Both the position numbers and the translations under genes were made by a program. The notes under the pieces are model-generated. The model worked only from the letters and a program-made list of their open reading frames with translations. It searched no databases and was not told where the DNA came from. From Actinomycetes bacterium (GTDB lineage: Bacteria; Actinomycetota; Acidimicrobiia; UBA5794), in the NCBI GenBank assembly GCA_030598305.1, contig JAUVQC010000042.1, positions 1 through 8,632 of the forward strand: 8,632 bases of DNA, read 5' to 3'. This document shows positions 1-6,680 of the stretch, piece after piece. The number at the start of each line of letters is the position of its first letter. The stretch's first letter is position 1.

Positions 1-1607
1 AGGGCTGCCCCCATGGTCAACCCACCCGCCGACCCTCCTCTGGCAGCGATCCTGTCCGGAGCGCACACACCGGTCTCCGATAGAAACCTCGTGACATCGA
101 CGAAGTCCGTGAACGTATTCATCTTGTACGCGAGCTTGCCCTTCTCGTACCAGGCCTTGCCCATTTCGCCACCGCCGCGGACATGTGCAACGGCGTAACC
201 AATACCTCGATCGAGGAGGCTCAATCGGGCAATCGAGAACCGTACGGGCATCGAGATCTCGTATGATCCGTACGCGTACAGCAGCAGCGCCGCGGAGCCG
301 TCTGCTGGCGTGTCGACATGCCGCACATAGCTGACCGGGATCATCTCTCCATCGCGTGCGGGTGCCCACAACCGTTCTTGCACGTACTGACTGTCGTCAA
401 AGTCTCCAAGTACGGGCGTGCGCTTCAAGAGGATCCGTTCACCCGTGTCAAGGTCGTGGTCATAGATCGTTGCAGGCGTCACGAACGATTCGTAGGAGAA
501 TCGAACCCTGGAAGTGCTGAACTCGTGGTTGGCCTCCGGCGCGACCTCGTACACCGGTTCATCAAAGCCGATCGGCTCGAGAGTCCCATCGCCGTACGTG
601 AACACCGCCGGGAGCCCGGCTGATCTCCCCCACACGAGCACATGGTCCTCAAAGCACATCGGTGCGATCAGCTTGCGTCCCTCGCTGTGCCCAACGACCT
701 CGGTCGGGTCTCCTCCACCTGTGGGGATGGTCACGACCCTGCCGTCATCGCCCTCATCGTTGATGACGACCCAGAAGACTTCACCCCTGTGATCGATCGA
801 GTACTCAACCCCTTCGACGCGCGGCAGCACGGGTCGCGGTGGACATGTCGGGTCACCTGCTGGAATAATCCATGCTGACTCGGTAACCGCAGAATCCGCG
901 GTGATGACGATGAAGTCACCAGAACGCGTCGAACCAAGCCCTAGGTAGTAGCGATCGTCGTCCTCCTGGATTACCACCACATCGTCGGACTGGTCCGTCC
1001 CGACCTCATGACGCCAGATCTGGAAAGGACGCAGCGATTCGTCGGCGACCGTGTAGAAGAGGTGGCCCCCGTCAGCGGACCACGCCAGTCCGTATCGACA
1101 ATCCGTGAGCACATCGGAGAGGTCGGCCTGCGTCTCGATCTCCCTGATTCGGGTTGTGTAACTCTCGGACCCGGTCGTGTCGATCGAGTACGCGACGAAT
1201 CGGTGATCGGCACTGACCGAGAAGTTCCCGAGACGGAAGTACTCTTCTCCATCTGCTTGGACGTTCTCATCGAGTACGAGTTGGGAAGGGCCATCGGGGC
1301 CACCGTGCATCCGCACTCTTATCGGGTACGACTTCCCCTCCTCGGTTCTGGTCGCGTACCAGAAGTGGCCCTTTTGGGCAGGAACGGCGAGATCGGTTTC
1401 CTGGGTCCGATTCCTGATCTCGTTGAAGATCGCGTCCTGGAGCTCCTCGGTCGGCTTCAGGATCTCGGCGGTATATGCATTCTCGGCTTCGATGTGAGCG
1501 ATGACATCGGGGTCGGATTTCTCCCTCAACCAGAACCACGGGTCGTTGGTCACATCCCCGTGGAGTCTTCGTGTGTGGAGCTTCTTTGGTGCGATGGGTG
1601 CAGGCAT
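1..1607 (-). CDS. ptrB: Oligopeptidase B (S9A serine peptidase), 5' part, truncated by the window edge
   Basis: Reading the minus strand from an ATG at 1605-1607 gives 535 codons without a stop before the window edge. The start reads MPAPIAPKKLHTRRLHGDVT, followed by DPWFWLRE, the usual N-terminus of the prolyl oligopeptidase family. The middle resembles the beta-propeller of oligopeptidase B (for example QIWRHEVGT, DDDRYYLGL, LDTGERILLK). The hydrolase domain begins with LLLYAYGSYEISM, LSLLDRGIGYAVAHVRGGGE and GGSAGG, so the nucleophile is Ser526. The Asp and His of the triad lie beyond the edge; E. coli PtrB has 686 residues, so about 150 are missing here. The family cleaves short peptides after Arg or Lys, usually in the cytosol. 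An in-frame ATG at 1665-1667 would add 20 residues, but homology starts after 1607. No Shine-Dalgarno is seen before either start. It is divergent from the LOG-like gene. Family assignment is secure; substrate is inferred. Confidence 0.93.
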   Translation of the reverse strand, partial: MPAPIAPKKLHTRRLHGDVTNDPWFWLREKSDPDVIAHIEAENAYTAEILKPTEELQDAIFNEIRNRTQETDLAVPAQKGHFWYATRTEEGKSYPIRVRMHGGPDGPSQLVLDENVQADGEEYFRLGNFSVSADHRFVAYSIDTTGSESYTTRIREIETQADLSDVLTDCRYGLAWSADGGHLFYTVADESLRPFQIWRHEVGTDQSDDVVVIQEDDDRYYLGLGSTRSGDFIVITADSAVTESAWIIPAGDPTCPPRPVLPRVEGVEYSIDHRGEVFWVVINDEGDDGRVVTIPTGGGDPTEVVGHSEGRKLIAPMCFEDHVLVWGRSAGLPAVFTYGDGTLEPIGFDEPVYEVAPEANHEFSTSRVRFSYESFVTPATIYDHDLDTGERILLKRTPVLGDFDDSQYVQERLWAPARDGEMIPVSYVRHVDTPADGSAALLLYAYGSYEISMPVRFSIARLSLLDRGIGYAVAHVRGGGEMGKAWYEKGKLAYKMNTFTDFVDVTRFLSETGVCAPDRIAARGGSAGGLTMGAA

Positions 1608-1625
1608 GGACGCAACGGTACCGGC

Positions 1626-1653
1626 TTGTCGGGTGACTGCACGTCGGTATGTA
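1626..1653 (+). promoter_or_regulatory. Weak candidate promoter for the LOG-like gene
   Basis: TTGTCG (1626-1631) and TATGTA (1648-1653) are separated by 16 bases. The -35 matches the sigma-70 consensus at four of six positions and the -10 at only three. Transcription would start near 1660, giving an almost leaderless message, which would fit the absence of a Shine-Dalgarno before the ATG at 1666. The call rests on position as much as on sequence. Confidence 0.27.
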
Positions 1654-1665
1654 GCCTCGTCCTTC

Positions 1666-2205
1666 ATGAAGCAAACAATCGCAGTATTTGGTGCGTCACG
1701 TTCAACGCCAGGTGACGGGCACTACGAGTCGGCGGTCCGCTGTGGAAGATTGCTCGCTGACGCAGGATTCGGTGTCGCCACCGGTGGATACTCAGGAGCA
1801 ATGGAGGCGGTGAGCCTCGGAGCGAAAAGTGCGGGTGGCCATGTCATCGGTGTCACCGCACCAACGGTGTTCCGGGACCGGTCAAAGGCGAACGATCACA
1901 TCACCACGGAGAAACCGGCGACGTCGCTGATCGAAAGGATCGGCATCCTCGCCGATGGCACGGCCGGGTCGATTGCGCTGTGGGGAAGCCTCGGAACGGC
2001 TGCCGAGCTGATCGTCGCGTGGAACCTCGCCTACGTCGCGCCCTTTGCAGGTGAGATGCCCAAGCCTGTCATTGCGGTCGGCGAACCGTGGACGAGTCTC
2101 GTGCCACACCTCGAGTCTGAGCTCGTAACCACTCCGCAGTTGGTCACCGTCGTCGCCGATGTCGATGCCGCTGTCAACGAGATGGTCAGGCGGCTGGCTC
2201 CGTAG
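1666..2205 (+). CDS. LOG-like / TIGR00725-type Rossmann-fold protein
   Basis: The product has 179 residues. It starts MKQTIAVFGASRS, a Rossmann beta strand with glycine turn, followed by GVATGGYSGAMEA (35-47), GGHVIGVTAP (57-66) and WGSLGTAAE (106-114). This layout is that of LOG-like proteins (lysine-decarboxylase-like or DprA-like fold), among which true LOG enzymes release free cytokinin-type bases from nucleoside monophosphates. Arg91 and Glu114 sit where the catalytic Arg and Glu of LOG lie. The usual PGGxGTxxE motif is altered to WGSLGTAAE, and the first glycine motif is TGGYSG, so a nucleotide- or nucleoside-phosphate-binding role is likely but true LOG activity is doubtful. I chose ATG 1666 because upstream in-frame sequence is antisense to oligopeptidase B and the fold starts right after this Met. 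Its last 20 bases overlap the convergent membrane-protein gene. Confidence 0.85.
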   Translation: MKQTIAVFGASRSTPGDGHYESAVRCGRLLADAGFGVATGGYSGAMEAVSLGAKSAGGHVIGVTAPTVFRDRSKANDHITTEKPATSLIERIGILADGTAGSIALWGSLGTAAELIVAWNLAYVAPFAGEMPKPVIAVGEPWTSLVPHLESELVTTPQLVTVVADVDAAVNEMVRRLAP

Positions 2206-3082
2206 GGTCATCAGCTCCGCCGATCCAGAGGGCCGCTCCGAGCACGATCAGAGTGACACCGAGTATGAACAACACGCCTGCGGACCACAACAATTGATGC
2301 GTGAAGGCATCGTACGTGTTGCCGATGACCACTTGGACGGGTACTCGGTCGATGTCCTTCAACGTGAGCCACCGCGCCCCGGGAACGAGCATCACCGTTG
2401 CCACACCCGCGATCGAGAAGGCGACTCCGATGAGCACAACTGCCAGGCTTCTGCGCTGTGCGAGCCACAGCATCGCCGCCATCAGAGCAAGCGCTCCAAG
2501 GGCCGCGAGCACCTTGACGATACCGATCCACTTCCCAGAGTCCGAAAGGTCGGGTACGACACCTGGTTCGAGAATTTCGATCGAGTTGAACCACTGATCG
2601 GGAACGAGTTCAGCGAGCCTCGGTGCGACCACCTCAAGGGGACCAAGGATGATGTCGCGGTACTCGATGAGGCTGACGACGATCGCGTCCTGGTTTCCCG
2701 TCACGATGCGTTCGTGCACATCGACAGCAACGATCGTGACCACCCCGGAGAACGCATCGGTCGAGAGCAGATCGGAGAACAACACGACCAGGTTCGACTC
2801 CAGGACGATGAGCAGAGGGAACTCGTCGATCATCTGATCGACAATCAGCTGACTCACCGCCGTACGGGAGCTCTCCTCATCCAGCGCTTCCACGGTCGAC
2901 TCGACGAAGCTGTCAGAGTCGATTACGGAGCCATCGAGCCACCAGCCGAAGTTCGCACCGTAGATGAGCGCGGCAAGGAGCGTTGTTGCAGCGACGGCGG
3001 CGAAGATCTTCACGGGGTGACAGTAGACGGAGTGAACCTGCAGTCGGCACCTGATTGCTGTCCGGGGCACGACCTTCTTCAT
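2186..3082 (-). CDS. Four-helix membrane protein of unknown function
   Basis: The product has 298 residues. Hydrophobic segments lie at about 25-42, 165-187, 192-213 and 264-289. A roughly 120-residue loop after the first helix holds VIDSDSFVESTVEAL (53-67) and a run of helix-like, acidic sequence. This arrangement resembles a common actinobacterial membrane-protein family in which the first helix is followed by a D-S/T-D-x-FV motif and a loop outside the cell, but I cannot name the family and no catalytic motif is visible. The start is uncertain: ATG 3080-3082 gives a 23-residue basic leader, while an internal GTG at residue 24 (PVKIFAAV) would place the first helix at the N-terminus; neither has a Shine-Dalgarno. 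It lies 47 bases after the CBS gene on the same strand and may be cotranscribed. Its 3' end overlaps the LOG-like gene by 20 bases, tail to tail. Confidence 0.78.
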   Translation of the reverse strand: MKKVVPRTAIRCRLQVHSVYCHPVKIFAAVAATTLLAALIYGANFGWWLDGSVIDSDSFVESTVEALDEESSRTAVSQLIVDQMIDEFPLLIVLESNLVVLFSDLLSTDAFSGVVTIVAVDVHERIVTGNQDAIVVSLIEYRDIILGPLEVVAPRLAELVPDQWFNSIEILEPGVVPDLSDSGKWIGIVKVLAALGALALMAAMLWLAQRRSLAVVLIGVAFSIAGVATVMLVPGARWLTLKDIDRVPVQVVIGNTYDAFTHQLLWSAGVLFILGVTLIVLGAALWIGGADDPTEPAA

Positions 3083-3129
3083 TGGCGGACTTTGCCCGGC
3101 AAGTCGTGTCGATCAGGATGTCGTGATGG

Positions 3130-3498
3130 CTACTCCTTCACGAGCGCCCACAGCACATCACGCACGTCGATGATGCCGAGCAGCTCGCCGCCGGATACGA
3201 CCGGAAGATGCCGGTAACCGGTTTCGAGCATCCATGCCGCGGCGTCGCTCACGCGGGTCTCAGGGTCGACCGTGTCCGGACCCTCGGTCATGCATACGGA
3301 AACGGCATCGTCTGGTCCGCGACCGACGCCGATGGCCATGGCGAGGTCCCTGTCGGTACAGATGCCGACGAGGCCATTCCTGTCGACGACGGCAACAGCA
3401 CCGACCTCATGATCAGCCATTGACCTGGCGACGTCACTGAGTGTCGCCTCGGGTCCAACGATCTCGGCTCCACCGCCAACCAGTGCTGCAAGACGCAT
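3130..3498 (-). CDS. Two-CBS-domain protein
   Basis: The product has 122 residues and consists almost wholly of a CBS pair (Bateman module). The first CBS covers about 7-55 with GAVAVVDRNGLVGICTDRDL (33-52); the second covers about 66-120 with GYRHLPVV (94-101) and DVRD (111-114). Such modules usually bind adenine nucleotides (AMP, ATP, SAM) at the domain interface and act as cytosolic regulatory switches; TDRD and DVRD are where ribose-phosphate contacts normally occur. No effector domain is attached, so it should act on a partner or as a homodimer. The start is well supported: GGAGG (RC of 3505-3509) lies six bases before the ATG. It follows the sigma-factor gene by 185 bases and precedes the membrane protein by 47. 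That 185-base gap holds no gene and no convincing terminator. The ligand is unknown. Confidence 0.93.
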   Translation of the reverse strand: MRLAALVGGGAEIVGPEATLSDVARSMADHEVGAVAVVDRNGLVGICTDRDLAMAIGVGRGPDDAVSVCMTEGPDTVDPETRVSDAAAWMLETGYRHLPVVSGGELLGIIDVRDVLWALVKE

Positions 3499-3683
3499 GA
3501 TCCACCTCCACCGGTAACGCTACCTGAGGTCGGTGCCAGATGCGAGACGCCGTTTCCGCTTCTGCCTGACGGCTGACCAGGAGGCTGCTGGATGATGCCG
3601 TTGGTCAGGTCTGGGATCAGGCGCGCTAGTCGCAATGGGCGTGGTTTGCCACTCCCTGGTTGCGCAATGGCGGCAGCGGTCTC

Positions 3684-4733
3684 CTAGATCAGGTCCTGTT
3701 CCCTGATGCCGAAGCTTGGGTGACGGAGACGACAGAGCGCGAGCTTCTCCAGCTGCCGGATGCGCTCTCGGGTGAGGTTGAACTCCTCGCCGATCTCCTC
3801 GAGCGTACGAGGTATTCCGTCGTAGAACCCGTATCTGAGGGCGAGTATTCTCCCCTCGCGCATCGGGAGTCGCTCGATCGACTTGCGCAACGAGTTGGCA
3901 ACGTCAAGTTCCTCGGTGACCCGCACGGGGTCCGCAGCGTCCTCATCCTCGATGAAGTCACCGAGCTGGGCGCCATCCTCACCGATCGGTTGCTCAAGAG
4001 ACACGGTGTCAGCTACTGCCAGGGCAAGTTCCACCTTGGACACTTCGACACCAGCCTCTTCGGCGATCTCCTCGGGCTTCGGATCTCGACCGAGTTCGGC
4101 TTTGAGCGAGGCCTGGGCAGCACGAACCGCAGCCAGGGTGTCGTGGAGATGTACGGGGATCCGTACTGTTCGCGATTTGTCAGCAATGGCCCTGGTTATC
4201 GCCTGTCGAATCCACCAAGTGGCATATGTCGAGAACTTGAAGCCCTTGCGCCAGTCGAACTTCTCCACGGCACGAATGAGGCCGAGGTTGCCTTCTTGGA
4301 TGAGATCGAGGAAGTCGATCCCTGACGTATTGGCGTACCGTCGTGCGTTCGCCACGACCAGGCGGAGATTCGCCGTCAGGAATGCGTCCTTTGCCTCAGC
4401 CCCGCGTCTGACCTGGCGTTTGAGGAGGATCTGCTCGCCCTTGGTCTTGAAATCCTCTACCTCGAGCCGTTCCTCGGCTGCTTGGCCTGCCTCGATCTTT
4501 TGCGCATAATCGACTTCATTCTCAGCAGTGAGCAGTTCGAACTCGCCAATTGATGTGAGGTACTGACTAACGAGGTCCGTTGTGAGGCGGCCCCTGTCGT
4601 CTGTGAGCTTCGAACGCTCGCGATCCTTGACGGATCGGCTGAGCGTGTCGCGGTCCATCCGCTCCTTGGCCTCTTCGCGTTCGCGAAGGGCTCGGTTAAC
4701 GATTGACTTACGGGGCTTCGAACCGGTCGTCAT
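3684..4733 (-). CDS. RNA polymerase sigma-70 factor, RpoD/HrdB/SigB type
   Basis: The product has 349 residues and all four conserved sigma-70 regions. Region 1.2 (about 53-83) has [20 protein letters not shown]. Region 2 (about 116-193) has [17 protein letters not shown] for core binding and [20 protein letters not shown] for -10 recognition and melting. Region 3 follows (about 195-270). Region 4 (about 281-345) has [20 protein letters not shown], the -35 helix-turn-helix. The 50-residue N-terminus is short and highly charged, so the long region 1.1 of E. coli RpoD and the long extension of mycobacterial SigA are absent; the size is nearer to mycobacterial SigB (323 residues). It is a group 1 or group 2 factor; sequence alone does not tell whether it is the essential housekeeping sigma. 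The start is supported by GGAGGAGA just upstream of ATG 4731-4733. A promoter and long leader precede it. Confidence 0.95.
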   Translation of the reverse strand: MTTGSKPRKSIVNRALREREEAKERMDRDTLSRSVKDRERSKLTDDRGRLTTDLVSQYLTSIGEFELLTAENEVDYAQKIEAGQAAEERLEVEDFKTKGEQILLKRQVRRGAEAKDAFLTANLRLVVANARRYANTSGIDFLDLIQEGNLGLIRAVEKFDWRKGFKFSTYATWWIRQAITRAIADKSRTVRIPVHLHDTLAAVRAAQASLKAELGRDPKPEEIAEEAGVEVSKVELALAVADTVSLEQPIGEDGAQLGDFIEDEDAADPVRVTEELDVANSLRKSIERLPMREGRILALRYGFYDGIPRTLEEIGEEFNLTRERIRQLEKLALCRLRHPSFGIREQDLI

Positions 4734-4798
4734 CCCGTCTCCTCCAACAGATCAACGGTCGTCTTCAATGGCGGACACTCGGTCGGTCGTCTGGAAGT

Positions 4799-4816
4799 CC
4801 GGATCCACCAATCCGG
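4799..4816 (-). other. Small perfect hairpin in the sigma-factor leader
   Basis: CCGGAT and ATCCGG form a perfect six-base stem around a six-base loop, between the inferred transcription start (near 4822) and the sigma-factor ATG. It is too far from the Shine-Dalgarno to block it directly and has no T-tract, so it is not a terminator. A leader-structure role is possible but unproven; a stem this size also occurs by chance in GC-rich DNA. Confidence 0.3.
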
Positions 4817-4828
4817 GGCGTGCAACCC

Positions 4829-4857
4829 AATATCACACAGGCTCCATCATTTGTGAA
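4829..4857 (-). promoter_or_regulatory. Promoter of the sigma-factor gene
   Basis: On the minus strand TTCACA (4857-4852; five of six matches to TTGACA) is followed after exactly 17 bases by GATATT (4834-4829; four of six matches to TATAAT). Transcription would start near 4822, leaving a leader of about 88 bases before the ATG at 4733. The site lies after the stop of the upstream same-strand gene at 4907, so the sigma gene can be transcribed alone. A six-base inverted repeat at 4879-4901 separates the two genes but lacks the T-run of an intrinsic terminator. Confidence 0.6.
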
Positions 4858-4906
4858 CCCCTTTTCTTCTCAGCCGAAGGTAAGGAGTTCCAGCGCTTAC
4901 CGCCGA

Positions 4907-5479
4907 TTAGGCCGATCGCTTGCACGCACGCGCAAGCCTCGGGGGGATGTCCTTCCCGTCGAACTCACCCCGTTCAATCCGTTCACATATCTCGGCAAGA
5001 TCCCTGCGGTCAAGATCGCTCCGACCAGGGGCAGCGTCAGACCGACCGAACGGCGCGCCGCGCGCTTCGTCGAAGTCGAACACGTCAGTTCCGAAGCCGC
5101 CGAACGGGAAGGCCGAGAGCCCGTCGAGCAGTGTCATGAACTTACGGACTCCCTCTGGAGCATCATCCTCGCAATGATCCAACGCCGGTCGAAGCGATTC
5201 CATGTCGATGCCATCCTCGACCAGGGAACCGTCGACCGTCACTCGGAAACCACCATCGCGAAGTGACTCGACGAGCGGAACGTTCGCGCCTTGTGAACGA
5301 AGGCACGATGACCATCGTTCGAGCTGGCCGGCTACTGAATCATCGCCATCACCGGCGCGGACGCCGGCAATGATCCCGATGACCAGGGCGAGCACGACAA
5401 CGATGGCAACGAGGATCGCCGGCACGAGCCAGTCATCGGATCCAGGGTTGCCACTGTCCGTGTCGGTGTTGTCTGTCAT
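4907..5479 (-). CDS. Membrane-anchored extracytoplasmic protein with four cysteines, function unknown
   Basis: The product has 190 residues: a short acidic N-terminus (MTDNTDTDSG), one hydrophobic segment (about 17-40) without a signal-peptidase or lipobox motif, and a soluble C-terminal part of about 150 residues. By charge this part may lie outside; Arg41 immediately after the helix weakens that orientation. The soluble part contains Cys59 (WSSCLRSQGANVPLVES), Cys103 (ALDHCEDDAP), Cys165 (LAEICERIE) and Cys186, which could form two disulfides if exported. The first pair recalls small actinobacterial secreted proteins with a C-x-R-x-x-G-x-x-x-P motif and a later lone Cys, but I cannot assign a family. 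A glycine- and phenylalanine-rich stretch (FPFGGFGTDVFDFD) follows. AAGGAG lies eight bases before ATG 5477-5479. It is divergent from the LysE-type exporter, with 67 bases between starts, and upstream of the sigma factor on the same strand. Confidence 0.8.
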   Translation of the reverse strand: MTDNTDTDSGNPGSDDWLVPAILVAIVVVLALVIGIIAGVRAGDGDDSVAGQLERWSSCLRSQGANVPLVESLRDGGFRVTVDGSLVEDGIDMESLRPALDHCEDDAPEGVRKFMTLLDGLSAFPFGGFGTDVFDFDEARGAPFGRSDAAPGRSDLDRRDLAEICERIERGEFDGKDIPPRLARACKRSA

Positions 5480-5512
5480 GTTGCTGCTCCTTGAACCATC
5501 AAGTCTCGCACG

Positions 5513-5540
5513 GTTACAGATACGGTGCCAGAATTAGTAT
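5513..5540 (+). promoter_or_regulatory. Promoter of the LysE-type exporter, apparently leaderless
   Basis: GTTACA (5513-5518) and TAGTAT (5535-5540) are 16 bases apart; each matches the sigma-70 consensus at four of six positions. The ATG at 5547 lies six bases after the -10 box, exactly where transcription should begin, so the message would start at or next to its AUG. This agrees with the lack of a Shine-Dalgarno in front of that gene. Leaderless messages are common in actinobacteria. Confidence 0.5.
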
Positions 5541-5546
5541 CGGCGG

Positions 5547-6182
5547 ATGCCCGACGCAAGTACAGTCCTCATCGTTGCACTGGCATCGCTCGTACTCGTC
5601 GTGGTGCCGGGACCTGCAGTCATCTACATCCTCACACGGAGCGTCAGCCAGGGAAGGACCGCAGGTCTGGCGTCGGCTGTTGGTGTCAATCTCGGATCGG
5701 CCATTCATGTTCTCGCCGCCGTTGCCGGTCTCAGCGTGCTCCTGGCCAGTTCTGCGTACGCATACACCGTCGTCAAGTGGCTCGGCGTTGCCTATCTGGC
5801 CTGGATCGGTGTCCGCACGTTGCTGAGCGATGACACCGAATTCGCTACACCCGAAATCGAGCCACAGTCCCTTTGGCGCATCTTCACCCAGGGTGTTGTG
5901 ATAAATGTCCTGAACCCAAAGGTAGCGATCTTCTTCCTTGCGTTCCTGCCCCAGTTCGTCGACCCGACCGGCGCCAATCCTGCCCTCAAGACACTGGTGC
6001 TTGGAATGACTCTTGTCACGATCGGACTCATCTCGGACTCCGTGTACGCGCTCATCGGAGGCGGGCTCGGTGATCTGTTCCGACGACGCCCAGGTGCCGC
6101 GAGAGCGACCCGTCTCACCGCGGGGATCACGTACCTCACACTTGCTGGTCTCGCTGCCGTATCCGGCGATCGGAGCAAGTAG
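5547..6182 (+). CDS. LysE/RhtB-family amino-acid exporter
   Basis: The product has 211 residues, the usual size for this family, and is nearly all hydrophobic, with about six membrane helices. Family signatures are VVPGPAVIYIL (19-29) in the first helix, GRTAGLASAVGVNLG (36-50), KWLGVAYLAWIGVRTL (77-92) and NVLNPKVAIFFLAFLPQFVD (120-139), the last the most conserved segment of the LysE/RhtB superfamily. Members export amino acids such as lysine, threonine, homoserine or leucine, or related small metabolites, using the proton gradient; the substrate cannot be predicted from sequence. The final helix is followed by a short hydrophilic end (SGDRSK). The start follows a -10 box by six bases, suggesting leaderless translation. 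The next gene has its own promoter beginning only 12 bases after this stop, so the exporter need not belong to the Rrf2 regulon, although readthrough is possible. Confidence 0.93.
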   Translation: MPDASTVLIVALASLVLVVVPGPAVIYILTRSVSQGRTAGLASAVGVNLGSAIHVLAAVAGLSVLLASSAYAYTVVKWLGVAYLAWIGVRTLLSDDTEFATPEIEPQSLWRIFTQGVVINVLNPKVAIFFLAFLPQFVDPTGANPALKTLVLGMTLVTIGLISDSVYALIGGGLGDLFRRRPGAARATRLTAGITYLTLAGLAAVSGDRSK

Positions 6183-6193
6183 CAGCATTTGCC

Positions 6194-6222
6194 ATGACGT
6201 TAGAACGGGCCTAAGGTATAAT
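6194..6222 (+). promoter_or_regulatory. Strong promoter of the first Rrf2 gene and the cytochrome operon
   Basis: ATGACG (6194-6199; four of six) is followed after 17 bases by a perfect TATAAT (6217-6222). This is the best promoter match in the window. Transcription would start near 6229, giving a leader of about 35 bases with a good Shine-Dalgarno (AGGGGA at 6251-6256) seven bases before the ATG at 6264. The -10 box abuts the palindrome listed next. Confidence 0.75.
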
Positions 6223-6244
6223 TCCATAGTCAGTAAATAAGGAA
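6222..6244 (+). promoter_or_regulatory. 23-bp imperfect palindrome, likely Rrf2 operator
   Basis: The site begins TTCCATAG and ends AAATAAGGAA. Comparing it with its own reverse complement gives identity at eight of the eleven mirrored base pairs, following the pattern TTCC-TA-T-A ... T-A-TA-GGAA. It starts on the last base of the -10 box and covers the predicted transcription start, where a bound repressor would block polymerase. Rrf2 proteins bind as dimers to palindromes of this general size at promoters, often their own. The identity of the binding protein is inferred from the adjacent gene. Confidence 0.55.
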
Positions 6245-6263
6245 CTTCTGAGGGGACGGTGAC

Positions 6264-6671
6264 ATGCGACTCGAACTCACCAAGAAGACCGACCTCGCGT
6301 TCCAAGCCCTCGACGTTATCGCCGCGTCGGATCAGGACAGGGTTTCCGGCCCCACACTTGCGGACTCTCTCGAGATAACGACCCAGTATCTTCCCCACGT
6401 CATGGCTCCTCTCACCCGCGCCGGATGGGTTTCTTCGACTTCAGGGCCGAAGGGCGGCTATGTGATCGAAGCTGATCTATCGGAGGTGACCCTGCTTGAT
6501 CTCGTCGAGGCTGTCGAGGGGGTATTCGATGAATCGCGATGCCTCCACCTCGGTCCGAAGCATGATGTCAACCACCATTGTGCCCTTCATGACCCATGGA
6601 TGCGTGCCCGATCCGCACTCATCGTCGAACTGGGCAACACCAAGCTCGACGACATGATCTCCACCAGCTGA
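6264..6671 (+). CDS. Rrf2-family transcriptional regulator 1 (two-cysteine type)
   Basis: The product has 135 residues. The N-terminal winged helix-turn-helix has MRLELTKKTDLA (1-12), the recognition-helix region ITTQYLPHVMAPLTRAGWV (38-56) and the wing GPKGGY (61-66). The dimerisation helix with LDLVEAVEG follows, then the cluster loop with Cys93 and Cys106 and ending ALHDPW. In IscR and NsrR this loop holds three cysteines; here the middle one is missing and position 100 is His, with other His at 95, 104 and 105. Asp10 aligns with the residue that ligates the cluster in Streptomyces NsrR. An iron-sulfur cluster with mixed Cys/His/Asp ligation is therefore plausible but unproven. Sensing of redox state, NO or cluster supply is typical of the family. 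It is the first gene of an apparent operon with regulator 2 (nine bases downstream) and a cytochrome c, behind a strong promoter with a candidate operator. Confidence 0.92.
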   Translation: MRLELTKKTDLAFQALDVIAASDQDRVSGPTLADSLEITTQYLPHVMAPLTRAGWVSSTSGPKGGYVIEADLSEVTLLDLVEAVEGVFDESRCLHLGPKHDVNHHCALHDPWMRARSALIVELGNTKLDDMISTS

Positions 6672-6680
6672 TCCCCCACG

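Noticed and set aside
1008..1715. Rightward open frame of 235 codons
   Set aside because: It lies opposite oligopeptidase B, whose frame shows clear family motifs throughout; the rightward product has none.
2159..3217. Long rightward open frame of 352 codons
   Set aside because: It is antisense to the four-helix membrane protein; its product is rich in Arg, Asp and His with no fold-like pattern, typical of a GC-rich shadow frame.
4879..4901. Perfect six-base inverted repeat (GGTAAG / CTTACC) after the four-cysteine gene
   Set aside because: The loop is 11 bases and no T-run follows on either strand, so I do not call it a terminator.
5514..6398. Leftward open frame of 294 codons
   Set aside because: It is antisense to the LysE-type exporter and to the promoter and start of regulator 1; the product is charged and unstructured.
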